Assembly (NCBI GenBank): GCA_951799445.1 | Contig: OX637296.1 | Span: 11,966,001-12,030,000 of the forward strand | Origin: Pseudisothecium myosuroides | Lineage: Eukaryota; Streptophyta; Bryopsida; Hypnales; Lembophyllaceae | Direction of reading: 5' to 3' | Length of the DNA stretch: 64,000 bases | In this document: positions 49,369 through 63,445 of the stretch, in pieces | Position numbering within the stretch: position 1 is the stretch's first letter | Layout of the letters: the number at the start of each line of letters is the position of its first letter | Made by a program: the position numbers and the translations under genes | Notes under the pieces: generated by a model | Database searches by the model: none | Seen by the model: only the letters and a program-made list of their open reading frames with translations | What the model was told of the DNA's origin: nothing

Positions 49369-49760
49369 GGTGGCTGGCAGATCCACCAAAACAGCGACTT
49401 CGATGTTATCAGTACCTAAGAGCTGCAGATCCAGAAACCGCAGAGCTCAACAACGCAAGACAGGTCAATCCTCGTCACTACTCAGAGGCATCGAAATCCG
49501 GTAGCCGTGAAGAAGGCCTCGCTCCGATCTGCTTGCCCTAAGAAGAGGGTGATGCTCTCAGATGGCAAGGGAGGGAGAGACTGTGCCGGGCCGGCCTCGG
49601 GTCTTCGAAGGGAGGACAGAAATCTGCCCGGCACAGCAGCCCTGGCTGAAGTTTTGAGCCCCCAGCCCGCCTGCTCCGCTTCTTGCCAAATGGTTTTGGG
49701 GAAACCATTTGGTAAGGTTGACGCTCACTTTATTTAACGATGTGGCGTTTAAATTTATTT
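49369..49760. promoter_or_regulatory. AP4M upstream region with a palindrome
   Basis: GC-rich DNA directly upstream of the AP4M start is the likely promoter. At 49686-49712 an 11-bp arm (CCAAATGGTTT) is followed after 5 bases by its exact reverse complement. This could bind a dimeric factor or be chance. Transcription start is not visible. Confidence 0.4.
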
Positions 49761-52458
49761 TCTTAATTTGTTCATTTTTGCTTGTGTCTTTGTACATGTA
49801 TTGTTTATTTTCTTGAATTTAATCATCAAATTGGTCATAAAACAAGGTTGTTATTTTACAGGTTTGAGAATTACTTTGGATAAATGAGAAGTTATTTGAA
49901 CAAAATACCCTACGTGAAGGTCATATTCAAACATAAATTAAGTGTTTTGGGGAATGTCTGAATGTTTGGAATATCACAAGTGAAATATTACCAACCAATA
50001 ATACACTACCACCAATGGTTTTAACTGTCTGAAACCCCTTTGTGCGCGAAAAAGAAACTATTCCGGTACTCACTTGCCGAATCAAACCTTCACGTACAAT
50101 ATACACTATAGTTGTTATTTAAAATATGGATCCTCCTAAACTGAGATTTTTACATGGTTATTTTTTTTTACATTTGCATCTTGTATCATGTAAATTATGT
50201 ACCTACCAAATTTCAAAATTATTGGAGGAGTTTTGTAGATGTTGTCTAAAGCTGCTCGAGTTGCCCCAAAAATATAGGGTAGCATAATTTCTGATCTAAA
50301 CACCCGATTAGGAAAAAAACTATACTCCCACTAAAGGGGTACAGGTTTATACCATGTATCAAAATTTTAAGAACCTCTATTAAAAAATGACTTCATATGC
50401 ACCTACCCAAGATCACATGCGTACATTCAACAATCATTAAATGTCCTAATGGACATGTCCTAATTGACTAAAATGTCCAAAATGACAGAATTATGTCAAA
50501 AAAATGTCCGAATTGACAAAAAATTGACAAATAAGTGTCCAAATTGACACTGCTCCCTTGTAGTTTGATCAATATATTTGGTTCTTCCTTTACGGGATAA
50601 GGCATCCCATTCTACGCAAATGAGCCTTCCTTCCTTTTTGTTGAAAATGTCATAATAGAAGCATTTTCAAAGTATGTTCACTTTACATTTGCGAGTATAA
50701 AGTTAATGATTGTGCAGTGTACACTTGTCCCTAGATTCAATCAAATCAGTGAAGTTGATACTAGATTATATCTCTTCTCCAAATGTCACGGACATATCAA
50801 TTATGCCAATGATGTTTCCACACCTTTGATTGATGGACAAAACTTTAGGCAAATGTGAAGTTGATAGACTTTGGTGGTGGAATTGGTTTCTCCACTTTGA
50901 ATGATTCAAAAAACAAACAAACTCCGCCAATTAAGCAATGGCACACAATAGTGAAAAATTGCATCTTGATGACAGTGGCAAACACTTGCAACTAAACCAC
51001 AAGTCCATAAAATTTGCAAATTTTGGAATACATACATTAGAGTATGAAGCATATCTTCATATTTGGTAGAAAAATGCTTCCAAAGTTTTGTCAAAGTTGT
51101 CAAGATGCTCAATTGTGGGATGAAGTTTATATTGTATGAACAAACAAACGTCACTATATATGGAATATGTCAAACATATCTTGCTAAAAACCAAACTTAT
51201 TTGTACAAAGAATATGTGGTCAAGCACTATCACTGTCATAGGGGTGGGAAAAAAAAATCATAGTTTGAAAGAGCATAAAATGCTTCATAAACATCATAAA
51301 CAAAACGGGATAGGAAGTCTAAGTTTCATATCTAACTTACAACAAACAATTTCTTGACAATCACCCTCAGCAATCTCAATCCATCAATCTCTGTAGCGAA
51401 TGTGAAGGTAAGAAAATACATGGCAATTTCTTAAAGACAAAACCCTATGCAAAGACAAAACCTTATGCAAACAAAAGAATCTACAAAACAAAACACCTGA
51501 CAATTGAGATCACGAAAAATCTCAAAGCTTGCAAACAATGTGAGTCAAAAACATTCCCAAACATTGTTAGAATATTAAGAAATAAAGCAATTAACAACGG
51601 TATAGATGTCCTCAACTACCAACATTCCTCCAAAATAAAATGAATTTCTACAGTTATGAAAATGCTATGATCCAAGCTTTTTCTACATTTCGTGGCTTCT
51701 CCTACCTCACCACTTTCTTCATTCCAAAGTTCAACTCCCCACAATGGATTCTTCCCCCTGAAAGCAAGATCAAAGTCCAAGCTAGTAGTCAAGAAAATAA
51801 CACTTTTTTTTATAGCTGTATAATTTCTTCAAAATAATGCTTTTTCAATCAAATAACTTAAGTTCTCTTTCCTAATCATTCAACTACCAAAGTCCAAAAT
51901 TTCAGCAAGAAAGAAGTATTCTTAGTGGAGATATTTAGGGTTATTTGAGAAATGTTGCTTTCAGAGGACATCTACAAAATTAAATCCGCAAAAAACGCTT
52001 AAAAAAACAGTATCACGGCTCAAATTTGTCACATTCCCTTCCGTCCAGATCAATTTTCTAAGTACACCATTTAAATCCCATATCTGCAAGAGAAACGATA
52101 GATCCGAAAAGTTCCGAAAAGAAGTTCACGAGGCAACAAAAACGACAAAAGCAAACCTCAAACAAAAACAACCAACCAGAGAGCGTTCTCCGAGCAAGAC
52201 ACAATATACTCAATCGAGCTATCATATACTGAAATGCGTAAGAAAGAAAAAAGTCCACATGCAACGCAATCTGCCGACTCAAACAGTGACTTCGAATCCT
52301 CTTGCTGCCTCGGAGCCACTACTCAAAAGATCTCGGTCTCAAAAACCAATGCCCTCTCATAGAGTCAAGCTTGCTCGCACGCTGGATCAATATTCCAGAC
52401 GTTACATACAGGATTCGGAACCCAAATTGGGACTTCACATTGAACTCGACGCCCTGAT
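49761..52458. other. AT-rich intergenic DNA with short repeats
   Basis: 50120-50330 is the second copy of the dispersed repeat seen at 29800-30010. At 50440-50550 an imperfect unit containing 'aattgaca' and 'atgtcc' repeats several times. The last ~500 bases are the RPS3 3' flank. No gene is recognised; the short open frame at 51640-51837 has no family look. Confidence 0.5.
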
Positions 52459-54115
<1,657 letters not shown>

Positions 54116-54199
54116 GGTGGAGGCGTCGAGGAAGCGAAACGGGCGACGTCGGCGGGATGAGTGAGTGAGCGAGAGCTTGAAACGACGAGCGCGCGAGCA

Positions 54200-54244
54200 A
54201 AAGAGAGAGAGAGTGTCCCCCGGAGCGCATCTATCAAACCCTAG
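54200..54244. promoter_or_regulatory. GAGA run and telo-box upstream of RPS3
   Basis: A GAGAGAGAGAG tract (about 54202-54213) and AAACCCTAG (54236-54244) lie 85-130 bases before the RPS3 start. The telo-box matches the arrangement at RPL12. On the gene strand the GA tract is a CT run, a common feature of plant leaders. Confidence 0.45.
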
Positions 54245-54502
54245 CGGCTTTCCAAACCTAGACCGAGCCTCAGGTCGCTTGTCTTTCCGCCTGTTTCTTT
54301 TGTTTTCAGCTTTCTTTCCATTTCTTTCTCTCGGGACTTGCAGCCTTGTCTAGCACGGCGTAACCAAGTCTCAATTTGTAGTAAGTGACCTATTATTGAA
54401 TGTGACACTAATTTATCATAGTTATATTATTTTAATATTATTACATTAATGTGTACTGAAGTATTACTGTATTCCATCAAATTTCACAATAATTAATTTT
54501 TT

Positions 54503-55434
54503 TTAGTGATACTACTTTTAGCCCTCAGTAATTCCACCAATGATATTTATATGAGAGAGAGTTTGCCTAGGTTGAATTGTGAAACTTTGTTTAGTAGTAG
54601 TGACCACATAATAAAGAAATAAAGAATTAAAGAAATGTAATTTTGGTGTGTTTGTTTTTTTGCAATGTCTCTTGCTTCATTGGCACTAATGGAATTCTTT
54701 TTTGAAAAGATAACTAATTTATATTAGTTAATAGTTATTCTTTTAAAAAAAAATAATATTTCTTCCTTCCAATGCAATTATCAATAGTTGTTTGCAACAA
54801 TGTAATGTAAATGAATGTAGCTTGGGGTTGTTTGGACATGGCTTGGAAGTCATTGAAGTGGTATCTTCTCATACACAAGATGAATGTGAAAATTGCAATA
54901 ATAAAATAACCAAAAATAGAATTAAATTGCAATAAAATGGTATTCTGTTTTTTTGTTCTATAGACTTTTAGTGATACTACTTTTAGCCCTCAATAATCCC
55001 ACCAATGATATTTATATGAGAGAGAGTTTGCCTAGGTTGAATTGTGAAACTTTGTTTGGTAGTAGTGACTACATAATAAAGAAATAAAGAATTAAAGAAA
55101 TGTAATTTTGGTGTGTTTGTTTTTTTGCAATGTCTCTTGCTTCATTGGCACTAATGGAATTTTTTTTTGAAAAGATAACTAATTTATATTAGTTAATAGT
55201 TCTTCTTTAAAAAAAATTTAATATTTCTTCCTTGCAATGCAATTATCAATAGTTGTTTGCAACAATGTATTGTAAATGAATGTAGCTTGGGGTTGTTTGG
55301 ACATGGCTTGGAAGTCATTGAAGTGGTATCTTCTCATACACAAGATGAATGTGAAAATTGCAATAATGAAATAACCAAAAATAGAATTAAATTGCAATAA
55401 AATGGTATTCTATTTTTTTGTTCTATAGACTTTG
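54503..55434. repeat. Tandem duplication of a ~463-bp unit
   Basis: The unit beginning 'ttagtgatactacttttagc' near 54503 recurs near 54968 and is followed almost base for base to 'gttctatagacttt' at about 54965 and 55434. Differences are few (small indels in T runs, single changes), so the duplication is fairly recent. No protein is encoded. The copies abut with no internal region, so they are not a pair of LTRs around an element, although a recombined LTR pair cannot be ruled out. Confidence 0.9.
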
Positions 55435-56177
55435 ATGAGATCTTTAAGAATTCAAGAATTCAATTACATAGGCCTGTCAATAGAGCCTATTTTCATTATA
55501 AGTTCAAGTAATAGAGTTCTATTTAAAGCATTAAAAGATTTTGCTTTGAGAAAAAGATTGATCAATGTTTTTATTGTCTTGGTGTCCCATTTTTTTTGAA
55601 GATGTTGACTAACATACAAGTTTTAAAGAGTGAAAGTTTTTGAAGAAAGTTTTTCATTTTCTATATTCTTAGCAAATATATACACAAAAAGATTATGTAA
55701 GACACTTGCAATAGTGAAAATAACTCATGAAGAGCAGTTCTATAGAGTCCCTTGTAAACCACTTATGTCCAGAAATCTTGAAGCTACCACTCTAGAAAGA
55801 ACCTTTCTTATTTGCATCATTTCATGGAATAAATTCCTTTCTATGTTAATATTGACAAGTCACAAGTTTTGAAATTTAGCATTTCTATGCAGCAAAGGCT
55901 TAAAATATAATAAGTTGTTTTGAATTGTCTTCAAAAGAGGGAGGAATTTAGAGACTTGCACCCCCTACTAAAAGAAACGGCATGTATTTATTTATTTTTA
56001 TAGGTGATCAAATTTGCAAGATTAGAAATTATAAATGGAATTAAGATTGCAACTTCAAATTATAAGAAGGGTCGAAATATGTAAATTATCTACTTTAAAA
56101 TAGGAAGCAATTTATAATTACAATTATTTATGCAAAATAGAAGGACTATTTCCTTCCACCTCAAAATGTGTTTAATA
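55435..56177. other. AT-rich DNA between repeats
   Basis: No gene is recognised. An 80-codon plus-strand frame at 55630-55872 has no family look and probably reflects chance or an old transposon piece. Confidence 0.4.
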
Positions 56178-56458
56178 CATTAGATGAGTTTTGGGGGTTC
56201 GGGAGGGCTGTTTCAGGCCCGTTCCCGATATTAGTCCCCCCCACAGTTTCAAGGAACGGTTGTTCCTGACAAAAAAATTAAAAAAAAAAAAAAAATTTAC
56301 ATTCTTGAAATGAAAAAAAAAAGAAGAAAAAAAAAATTAATTTTTTTCTGACGTGGCAGTCGCTTGGCCACGTCAGCGAGCTGCCGCGGCCCTAAATTCG
56401 ACAGTTCCCACAAGCTAGGAACTCACAGCCCTCCACAGGGCTGATTTCTCATCTAATG
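56178..56458. mobile_element. CATTAG-family MITE, copy 2 (281 bp)
   Basis: The ends read CATTAGATGAG and CTCATCTAATG, and inner GGAGGGCTG/CAGCCCTCC continues the inverted symmetry. The interior has A runs and a GACGTGGC...GCCACGTC palindrome. The right end, read inward, shares AATCAGCCCT with copy 1. It is noncoding. Confidence 0.8.
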
Positions 56459-56573
56459 CAATTGCAATAAAAAAGGCAATACAGATTTGGTGATTTTGAA
56501 GCAAAATAATTAGTATGTTTTGAAAAGAATCTAAATACAACATTTTCATTTATAAAAGGATTTGGTTGTCACA

Positions 56574-57499
56574 TTAACCCCTAAAATTCCATGACTATGT
56601 TTTCATGAAAAATGTTCCAAAATTGCCATTTCTAGTATAAGTACAAAATTTTGGAAAAAGATGTTTCTGAACACATGTAACCATAGGATCTTGTAGTATG
56701 TTGATTTGAAAACATGTGGAAAAAATATCAAAAATTTCCACCTCATGGATTGCAAGATATGAACTTTTAATTCACATAAATCCTTTTTTGGCCCTACAAA
56801 AAAACAGGGCAGCTGCACTTCACAAGCTCACATTTGTATGGAAAAATGTCCAAAATGGTAGTGCTTCTTTGGAATCATTTTTCAAGTCAAGTTGGCTACA
56901 TGCTTGAAAAATTTCAGATCATTTGAAATTTTACATTATATAGAAAAAAATAGTAAGTAGAAAAAAGTAGAGAATGATTTAAATTACAAAATTGTTAAGA
57001 ATTTAGTTGTGGAATTGAAAAATACCAATTCCAATGGTTGCAATGGTATAATAAGCAATTTGCATCCTATGATTTTATTTTATATCTTAAATATTGAAAA
57101 TTGAGTAAAATAAAAGACTTCAAAGTTTACTATAAGTAGAAACATAATAACTCCCCACAAATAAAAATTCCTCATAACTTTCATTTCATTGATCAAACAG
57201 AAATGATTCAAAGCTTTCCACCTATATATAAATCTAGAAAACCAATTTCAAACTTTTGTTTCTAAAAAAGGTGATTTTTTTAATCTACCTGGATTGCCCA
57301 TTTATAAAAAAAGTAACATATTAGGCCATAATTTTTTAGTCAAATTTTCAAATCATGAAATTTAGTGCACATGGAAGATATTTCTTGTCCACACCTTCTA
57401 TAAAAACTTCAGGCTAAAATATATAGATCGTCATTTACACCAGCTTGTCTAAAATGGCTATGTAGTCAAAAACACGCAGTGTGGTCTTTTAGGGGTTAA
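56574..57499. mobile_element. TTAA-family element A (926 bp)
   Basis: TTAA at both ends encloses inverted termini CCCCTAAAA and TTTTAGGGG. The interior is noncoding and homologous to the copies at 58497-61304, including 'gcagctgcacttcacaag' near 56810 and 'attaggccataa' near 57321. It has the orientation of the nested copy at 59823-60757. Confidence 0.82.
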
Positions 57500-58496
57500 T
57501 AAAGAAAGACTATTTTTTAAGCATACTTGAATGGTCTTCATCCATTTTGAATAGAACTAGTAGTAAGCTCTTGAATACATTCTTCTCTTACCAATTAGAT
57601 GTCAGCTCTATTAGGACTAAATATTGGTGTTGTTACTCAAATGGAAAGTAATGGTAGGATATCTTTCAATGTGATTTTATCCATTTGTACTTTAGATCTA
57701 CTATTGGTAGCTACCATTAGTATTTTACTATGATATTTAAAATATAAATTTTTAAATCTTCTAAATTTGATTGCAAAAAAAATGTAGATATATTTTGAGA
57801 GAAATTGGTTGGAATGGATTTGGATTATAAAGGTTTTATTGTAATAATTTTATTGAAAAAAAAAATTCGCTTACATCTAAGAACTTTATTTCAATGTTAC
57901 TTTAAAATTGAAAGTCAATTCACTCAAAGTTTCATGTACTTCTATTTCCATCACTTTGATAAATTATAAATTTGATTAATGTTCAATCTCACTTTGACAT
58001 TTGAACATCATAAGTTTTCAAACTGTTCTAAAATATCAATTTCAATGACTTGCGGTAAAATTTAAGGCCCTACTAGTAATTCAAAGGTAGTTTAAATACA
58101 TGAAGCTATCCGAATGGACCTTGGGCAAGAAGCTTAGCCTTGCAATTTGTGTAATTTGTTGACAATGCCAATATAAAACATTAAGTCATTATATAGTATG
58201 AGATACTTTCTGCTGTAATTACATAAAAACTTAAGAGCATTAGGGTTAGTCCAATATGTAAGAATGTAGTCATTTTAGTAATGTAGCATCATTGTTGAAT
58301 GTCAAATCTTCATGGTCTACAATGAAAATCTATGTGCTTTTGCTTTGACCACCTATTTTATATGTGTGTATAGAAAATTTCTTAATTATTCTGTCCATTA
58401 TAAATAAAAATATGAATCTAATAAGTTGAAATATATGTTACAACCAAACTTCAGTATTAAATGGGCTTTCAACCTCAAGGTACGTGCCAACAATCA
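57500..58496. other. AT-rich spacer between TTAA elements
   Basis: No gene or clear repeat is seen. Homopolymer-rich sequence with short open frames only. Confidence 0.4.
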
Positions 58497-59439
58497 TTAA
58501 CCCCTAAAGGACCGGACTGCGTTTTTTGGCCGTATAGAAATTTTGGGCAGGTCCGTGTGACTAGAGATTTCCATATTTTAAGCTGAAATTTTAATAGAAG
58601 GTGGGCGCAAGGAATATCTTTCATATGCACTAAATTTCAGGACATTTGGAAATAGGAGTCAAAAGTTATGGCCAAATGTGTTACTTTTTTTCATAACTGG
58701 GCAGTCCGGGCAGCAAGAAAAATTTGGCAAAATTTTGATTTTTTTTTTTTTAATATTTTTTTTCTTGTATATTATATTATTGTGTATCTGGAAAGCTTTG
58801 ATTCATTTCATTTGGATTTGTTATGAGAAAGTTATGGACATTCTTGTTTTTCGGGCAGTTAGAGCATCGTCTTGAAAAAAATAACTTGTAAAATTCATTT
58901 CTAAATGCTATTTTTGCAATTTAAAAAAATAAAAAATTCTCATGGTTTAGTTTATTTGCTAGAACAATCTCACCATTGGGATTAGTGTATTTTAATTCCA
59001 TCTAAAATATATTAATGTTTTAGATTTTCCTTCTATCTCGTACCTATTTCTACTTAATAATTTTTTTAGGAATGATAATTAAGTTTTTTTTAATATTATT
59101 TTTTTTCCTAGACTCTCAACTCAATTATACACTATAAAGATTTGAAGCACAAAACTCTGTAGTGCAAAAATTTTAAGTGAAAAATGTTTAAAGTCAAAAA
59201 ATCTAGTCCCGCAATGTGCTGAAATACTTGTTTTTTCCACTTTAAACGCAGATTTCTTGCAATCTGAGCGGTCAAAAATTCTGAAATTTTTTCCACACAT
59301 TCTCATACTAGTTAGGTTTAAGATCCTACAGTTAGATGTGGAAAAAAAAATATTTTTCATTTTTTTTTACTCCTTGCTATAGAAATGGCAATTTTGATGG
59401 TTTTTTGGCAGAAAAAGGCCTTGGGCCTTTAGGGGTTAA
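58497..59439. mobile_element. TTAA-family element B (943 bp)
   Basis: TTAA at 58497-58500 and 59436-59439 flanks termini CCCCTAAAGGACC and GGGCCTTTAGGGG. It is in the opposite orientation to element A. The interior is noncoding. The right TTAA is separated by only CC from the TTAA of the next element. Confidence 0.85.
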
Positions 59440-59441
59440 CC

Positions 59442-61304
59442 TTAATCCCTAAAGGACCAGCCTACTATTTTTAGCAACATAGCAATTTTTGACAGGTACA
59501 TGTGACTAGAGATTTTCATATTTTAAGCTAAAATTTTAATAGAAGGTGGGGACGAGGAATATCTATCATGTGCACTAAATTTCATGACATTTGGAAATAG
59601 GAGTCAAAAGTTATGGCCTAATAGGTTGTGTGTTTCTCAACTCGGGCAGTCCGGGCAGATCTGAAAAAATCACTTTTTTTCAAAAAAAAAAAATTGAAAT
59701 TAGTTTTCTAGATTTATATATATATGGAAAGCTTTGGACCATTCCATTTTGATCAATGAGTCAAAAATTATGAGGAATTTTAGTTTGCGGGCACTTATGG
59801 ATTTTCTACTCTAAAATAAACTTTAACCCCAAAAGTGGTTCTCACCAAAATAGCTCCAAAACTGCCATTCTAGTATAAGTACCAAATTTTTGAAAAATAT
59901 CATTTTTGGACACATGTAACCATAGGATCTTCTAGTGCTATGGTTTGAGAATATGTGGAAAAAATTTTAGAAATTTCCATAGGGTAGATTGGAAGATATT
60001 AGCGTTTGAAGTGGCAAAAGTCCTTTTCTTGGCCCTGCGAAAAACCGGGCAGCTGCACTTCACAAGGTTAGATTATTATGAAAAAAATTCCAAAATGGTT
60101 GTGCTTCTTTTTATTCATTCTTTAGGGCAAGTTGGCTACATGCTTTAAAAATTCAAATCATTTGAAATTGTACAACATATAGGAAAAAAATAGTAAGTAG
60201 AAAGAAGTAGAGAATGGTTCAAACTCTGGGTTCAAAAACACTAAATTGTTAAGAAGTTAATTATGGAATTGAAAAATGCCAATTCCAATGGTTGCAATGT
60301 TGTATTAAACAATCTACATCCTACAATTTTATTTTTTTCAAAAAATATTGAAAATTGAATGAAATAAACGACTTCAAAGTTTATTTTAGAGTACACAATC
60401 CATAATTGCCCGCAAACTAAAAATCTTCATAACATTTGACTCATTGATTAGAATGGAATGATTCAAAGCTTTCCATGTATATATAAATCAAATAAAACAA
60501 TTTCAGATTTTTATTTTTGAAAAAAATGATTTTTTCGGATGTACCCGGACTGCCCGAGTTGAGAAACAAACAACATATTAGGCCATAACTTTTGACTTGT
60601 ATTTCCAAATGTCATGAAATTTTGTGCGTATGAAAGATTTTCTTCATCCCCACCTTTTATAAAAATTTCAGCCCAAAATATGCAAATCTGTAGTCACACG
60701 TACCTGCCCAAAATTTCTATGTTGCCAAAAAACGCATGTGGGTCCTTTAGGGGTTAAAGTTGTTTATTTCACTCAATTTTCAATATATTTTGAAAAACAT
60801 AAAATTATAGGATATAGATTGTTTATTACAACATTACAACCATTGGGATTGGCATTTTTCAATTCCATAATTAAATTCTTAACAATTTAGTATTTTGAAT
60901 CATTCTCTACTTCTTTCTACTTACTATTTTTTCCTATATGTTGTACAATTCCAAATGATTTGAAATTTCTTAAGCATGTAGCCTGCTTGTTTAGGAATAA
61001 GAATTCAAATAAACACCACCATTTTGGACATTTTTTCATACAAAGGTGACCTTGTGAAGTGCAGCTGCCCTATTTTTTGCAGGGACAAAAAATGATTTTT
61101 GCCAATTCAAATGCTAATATCTTCCAATCCGCATGGTGGAAACTTTTGAAATTTTTTCTACGTCTTCTAAAACTAGCATACTATAAGATCCTACAGTTAC
61201 ATGTGTCTAAAAAAGTTTTTCTTCTAAAATTTGGTACTTGTACTAAAAATGGCAGTTTTGGAGCGTTTTTGGTGAAAACATAGTCAAGGAACTTTAGGGG
61301 TTAA
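59442..61304. mobile_element. TTAA-family element H, split by a nested copy
   Basis: Left part 59442-59822 (after TTAA, termini TCCCTAAAGGACC) and right part 60758-61304 (ending CTTTAGGGG then TTAA) together make about 928 bases, the normal length of the family. Joining their edges gives continuous homology to the same internal segment in the nested copy, so they are the two halves of one older element in the orientation of B. Confidence 0.85.
59823..60757. mobile_element. TTAA-family element nested inside H (935 bp)
   Basis: TTAA at 59823-59826 and 60754-60757 flank termini CCCCAAAAG and CCTTTAGGGG. It is inserted in reverse orientation into element H. The flanking TTAA pair is the duplicated target. 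No transposase frame is present, so it depends on a source elsewhere. Confidence 0.87.
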
Positions 61305-62867
61305 GGTATCCACAATCATTACTACTTTGAAAGCAACACCAACATTAAGAAAAGGACAAAAGAAAATATTAAATTTAGATACGATTATCCAAGATATACA
61401 CAATCAAAACATTAGAGTATAGGATTGATTTTTGATAATTACACTTTTATGGACAATACTTTTAAAAAAATTGGGCATTGAGTTAGTGAGAGATAGATTT
61501 TGAAAGAAAAAGTAATTTTAAAACTCTCATATTAGCCAAGATCAAGGGCTTGATTTTTATGCACCATCTGACATTTTCTTCTCTAACTTGTTTTTTAATG
61601 AATGGGGCCCTAGTTTCATGATTTCTCTTATTTTTCTTGTATTGAAGTCATTAAAGAGGGCACCCAATTTTTTTCAAATATTTTGAGACTCTCACTAGGC
61701 CAAAAAATTGCTCACTATTTCTTCCCTACCCACATTGGTCAAAACTAAATTCACCCTAGTCAAACCTAAACTCATCATGATCAAACTTAAACTTACTTCA
61801 AATGGTTGAACCTTATATTCTCTAATCTTGAGTTGAAACATCTAAAACCAAATCTTCACCAAGGAAAAATCATCAAGTCCCTTTGAAAATCATATGGTTA
61901 GAAATCCAAAGTTGTAGCCTCTCCGATTGAGCAAGGACAATGTTTTTTTGGCCTTGATAGGATCAAAGTTTATGGGAGATCCTTCCAGAACTCTTACGGA
62001 TTGAAGCTAAAGTGCATCGAACTACTCATTTACTTGCCAATAAGAATAAATAAAATTAGTTTATCTCTAATGATAGTAACTATGCTTAGTTATTATTAGT
62101 GATGATTACGGGTGCATTTATTTTAGTGTTCTCTTATTGCCAAGTGATATACGTATTCAAATAAATTAGAAGAAATTGATTTTATGAAATGAAAACAAAT
62201 TTGTAAAATGCTACTCAAACGTTCAAAACTTACAAAATCATTTGGGTAGCATTTCTCTAGAGTTTGCTAACAATCTCATGAAAAAAATTGTCATTTAATT
62301 TCTCACATATTGTACCATGTGGTCATTGATCAAGGGGGATTTTACTCATGAATGATTAATTAAGTTGATAAATGAGATTTGACAAATGCCTAAATATAAT
62401 AGGATTTGTTTTTTTTTAAATAAAAAAATGATTCTTCAACAATAATATCCCATGCATTCCATCATCCATTTTAGGAAATATTTTTTGTCAACTTTAACCA
62501 CCTCCAAGTTTGGTAATAAGGTAAAAGACATCCAAATGCACCACACGCCTAAAAGCACCACTTGATGAAATGCTCACATTGTGTACATCTCTCAAATCAA
62601 TATGTATCTATTCTTAAAAAGACAAATTTGGAACATGTACCAAAAAAAACTTTGCCTCTACATAATTTTTGCATTTGGTATCCAAATGATGCATTCATTG
62701 GTGCATTGAAATCTCCTATCACTTGCTAATGAGAGAATATAAAAATGACACAATTTAATGATGAAAACAATCCATAATAGAAAAAGTGGAGATTATGGGT
62801 GTAACCTTAGTGTCCATTTTGGGTGCTCATATTGTTCGTAACTCATGACCGTTCTATCATGATGGGC
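61305..62867. other. AT-rich intergenic DNA
   Basis: No gene or classifiable repeat is seen. The stretch 61740-61810 has a short imperfect run of 'tcaaacctaaactca'-like units, too brief to name. Confidence 0.4.
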
Positions 62868-63118
62868 CATTAGAGGATTTTTGAGGCCTCCAAGAGACTA
62901 CAAGTTCTTAGGCCCTGGGAACTCTGGGAACGCGCTGGGAACAGTAATCTGACGTAGTTACGCGAGTGCTACGCCAGAAAATAATAAAAAAAATTAATTT
63001 TTTTTTTTTTTTTTAATAATATTTTAAATTTTTTTAAATTTTTTTAATATTCTAGCTATTCCCAGCTGCGGGAACAGCCCTGAAACGGCCCTTTGCAGCC
63101 CTCAAATTTCTTCTAATG
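62868..63118. mobile_element. CATTAG-family MITE, copy 3 (251 bp)
   Basis: The ends CATTAGAGGATTTTTGAGG and CCTCAAATTTCTTCTAATG are imperfect inverted repeats (about three quarters identical). Inner 'gggctgttccc' and 'ccgtttcagggctg' sequences (right end read inward) match the left end of copy 2. The interior has a T-rich run. It is noncoding. Confidence 0.7.
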
Positions 63119-63288
63119 CGCCAAAGATATTCAAATCCGCATCCTTTAAAATTACACTTGTCATGACCTGTGATGGATGAAAGAATTCATGATGATTGTA
63201 TCATGACCTTTTTCATTACCATTGATGGATAAATGCAATGATGGATGAACCAATTCATGATGAAATGTGCACTAGTAGGCAAGCAAAG

Positions 63289-63445
63289 ATAGATATCTTT
63301 GGATGGTGGATTTGTGCTTTGTAGTGAGACAATTCCACTTAGATGATAAGGGCATTGGAGTTATTAGAGATAGATATCTCAAAATGATGGATTTATGCAT
63401 TGAGTTAAACAACTCCAGTTGGATGATTAGTACACTTGAGTTAGA
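63289..63445. repeat. Two tandem copies of a ~78-bp unit
   Basis: 'agatagatatct' followed by 'gatggatttgtgc' or 'gatggatttatgc' starts at about 63289 and again at about 63367. Both continue with related 'acaa(t/c)tcca' and 'agatgat' or 'ggatgat' text. An open frame crosses it by chance of the repeat. It is a degenerate minisatellite. Confidence 0.5.

Noticed and set aside
54503..55434. Pair of LTRs
   Set aside because: The two copies abut with no internal region or visible primer-binding site, so a tandem duplication is the simpler reading.
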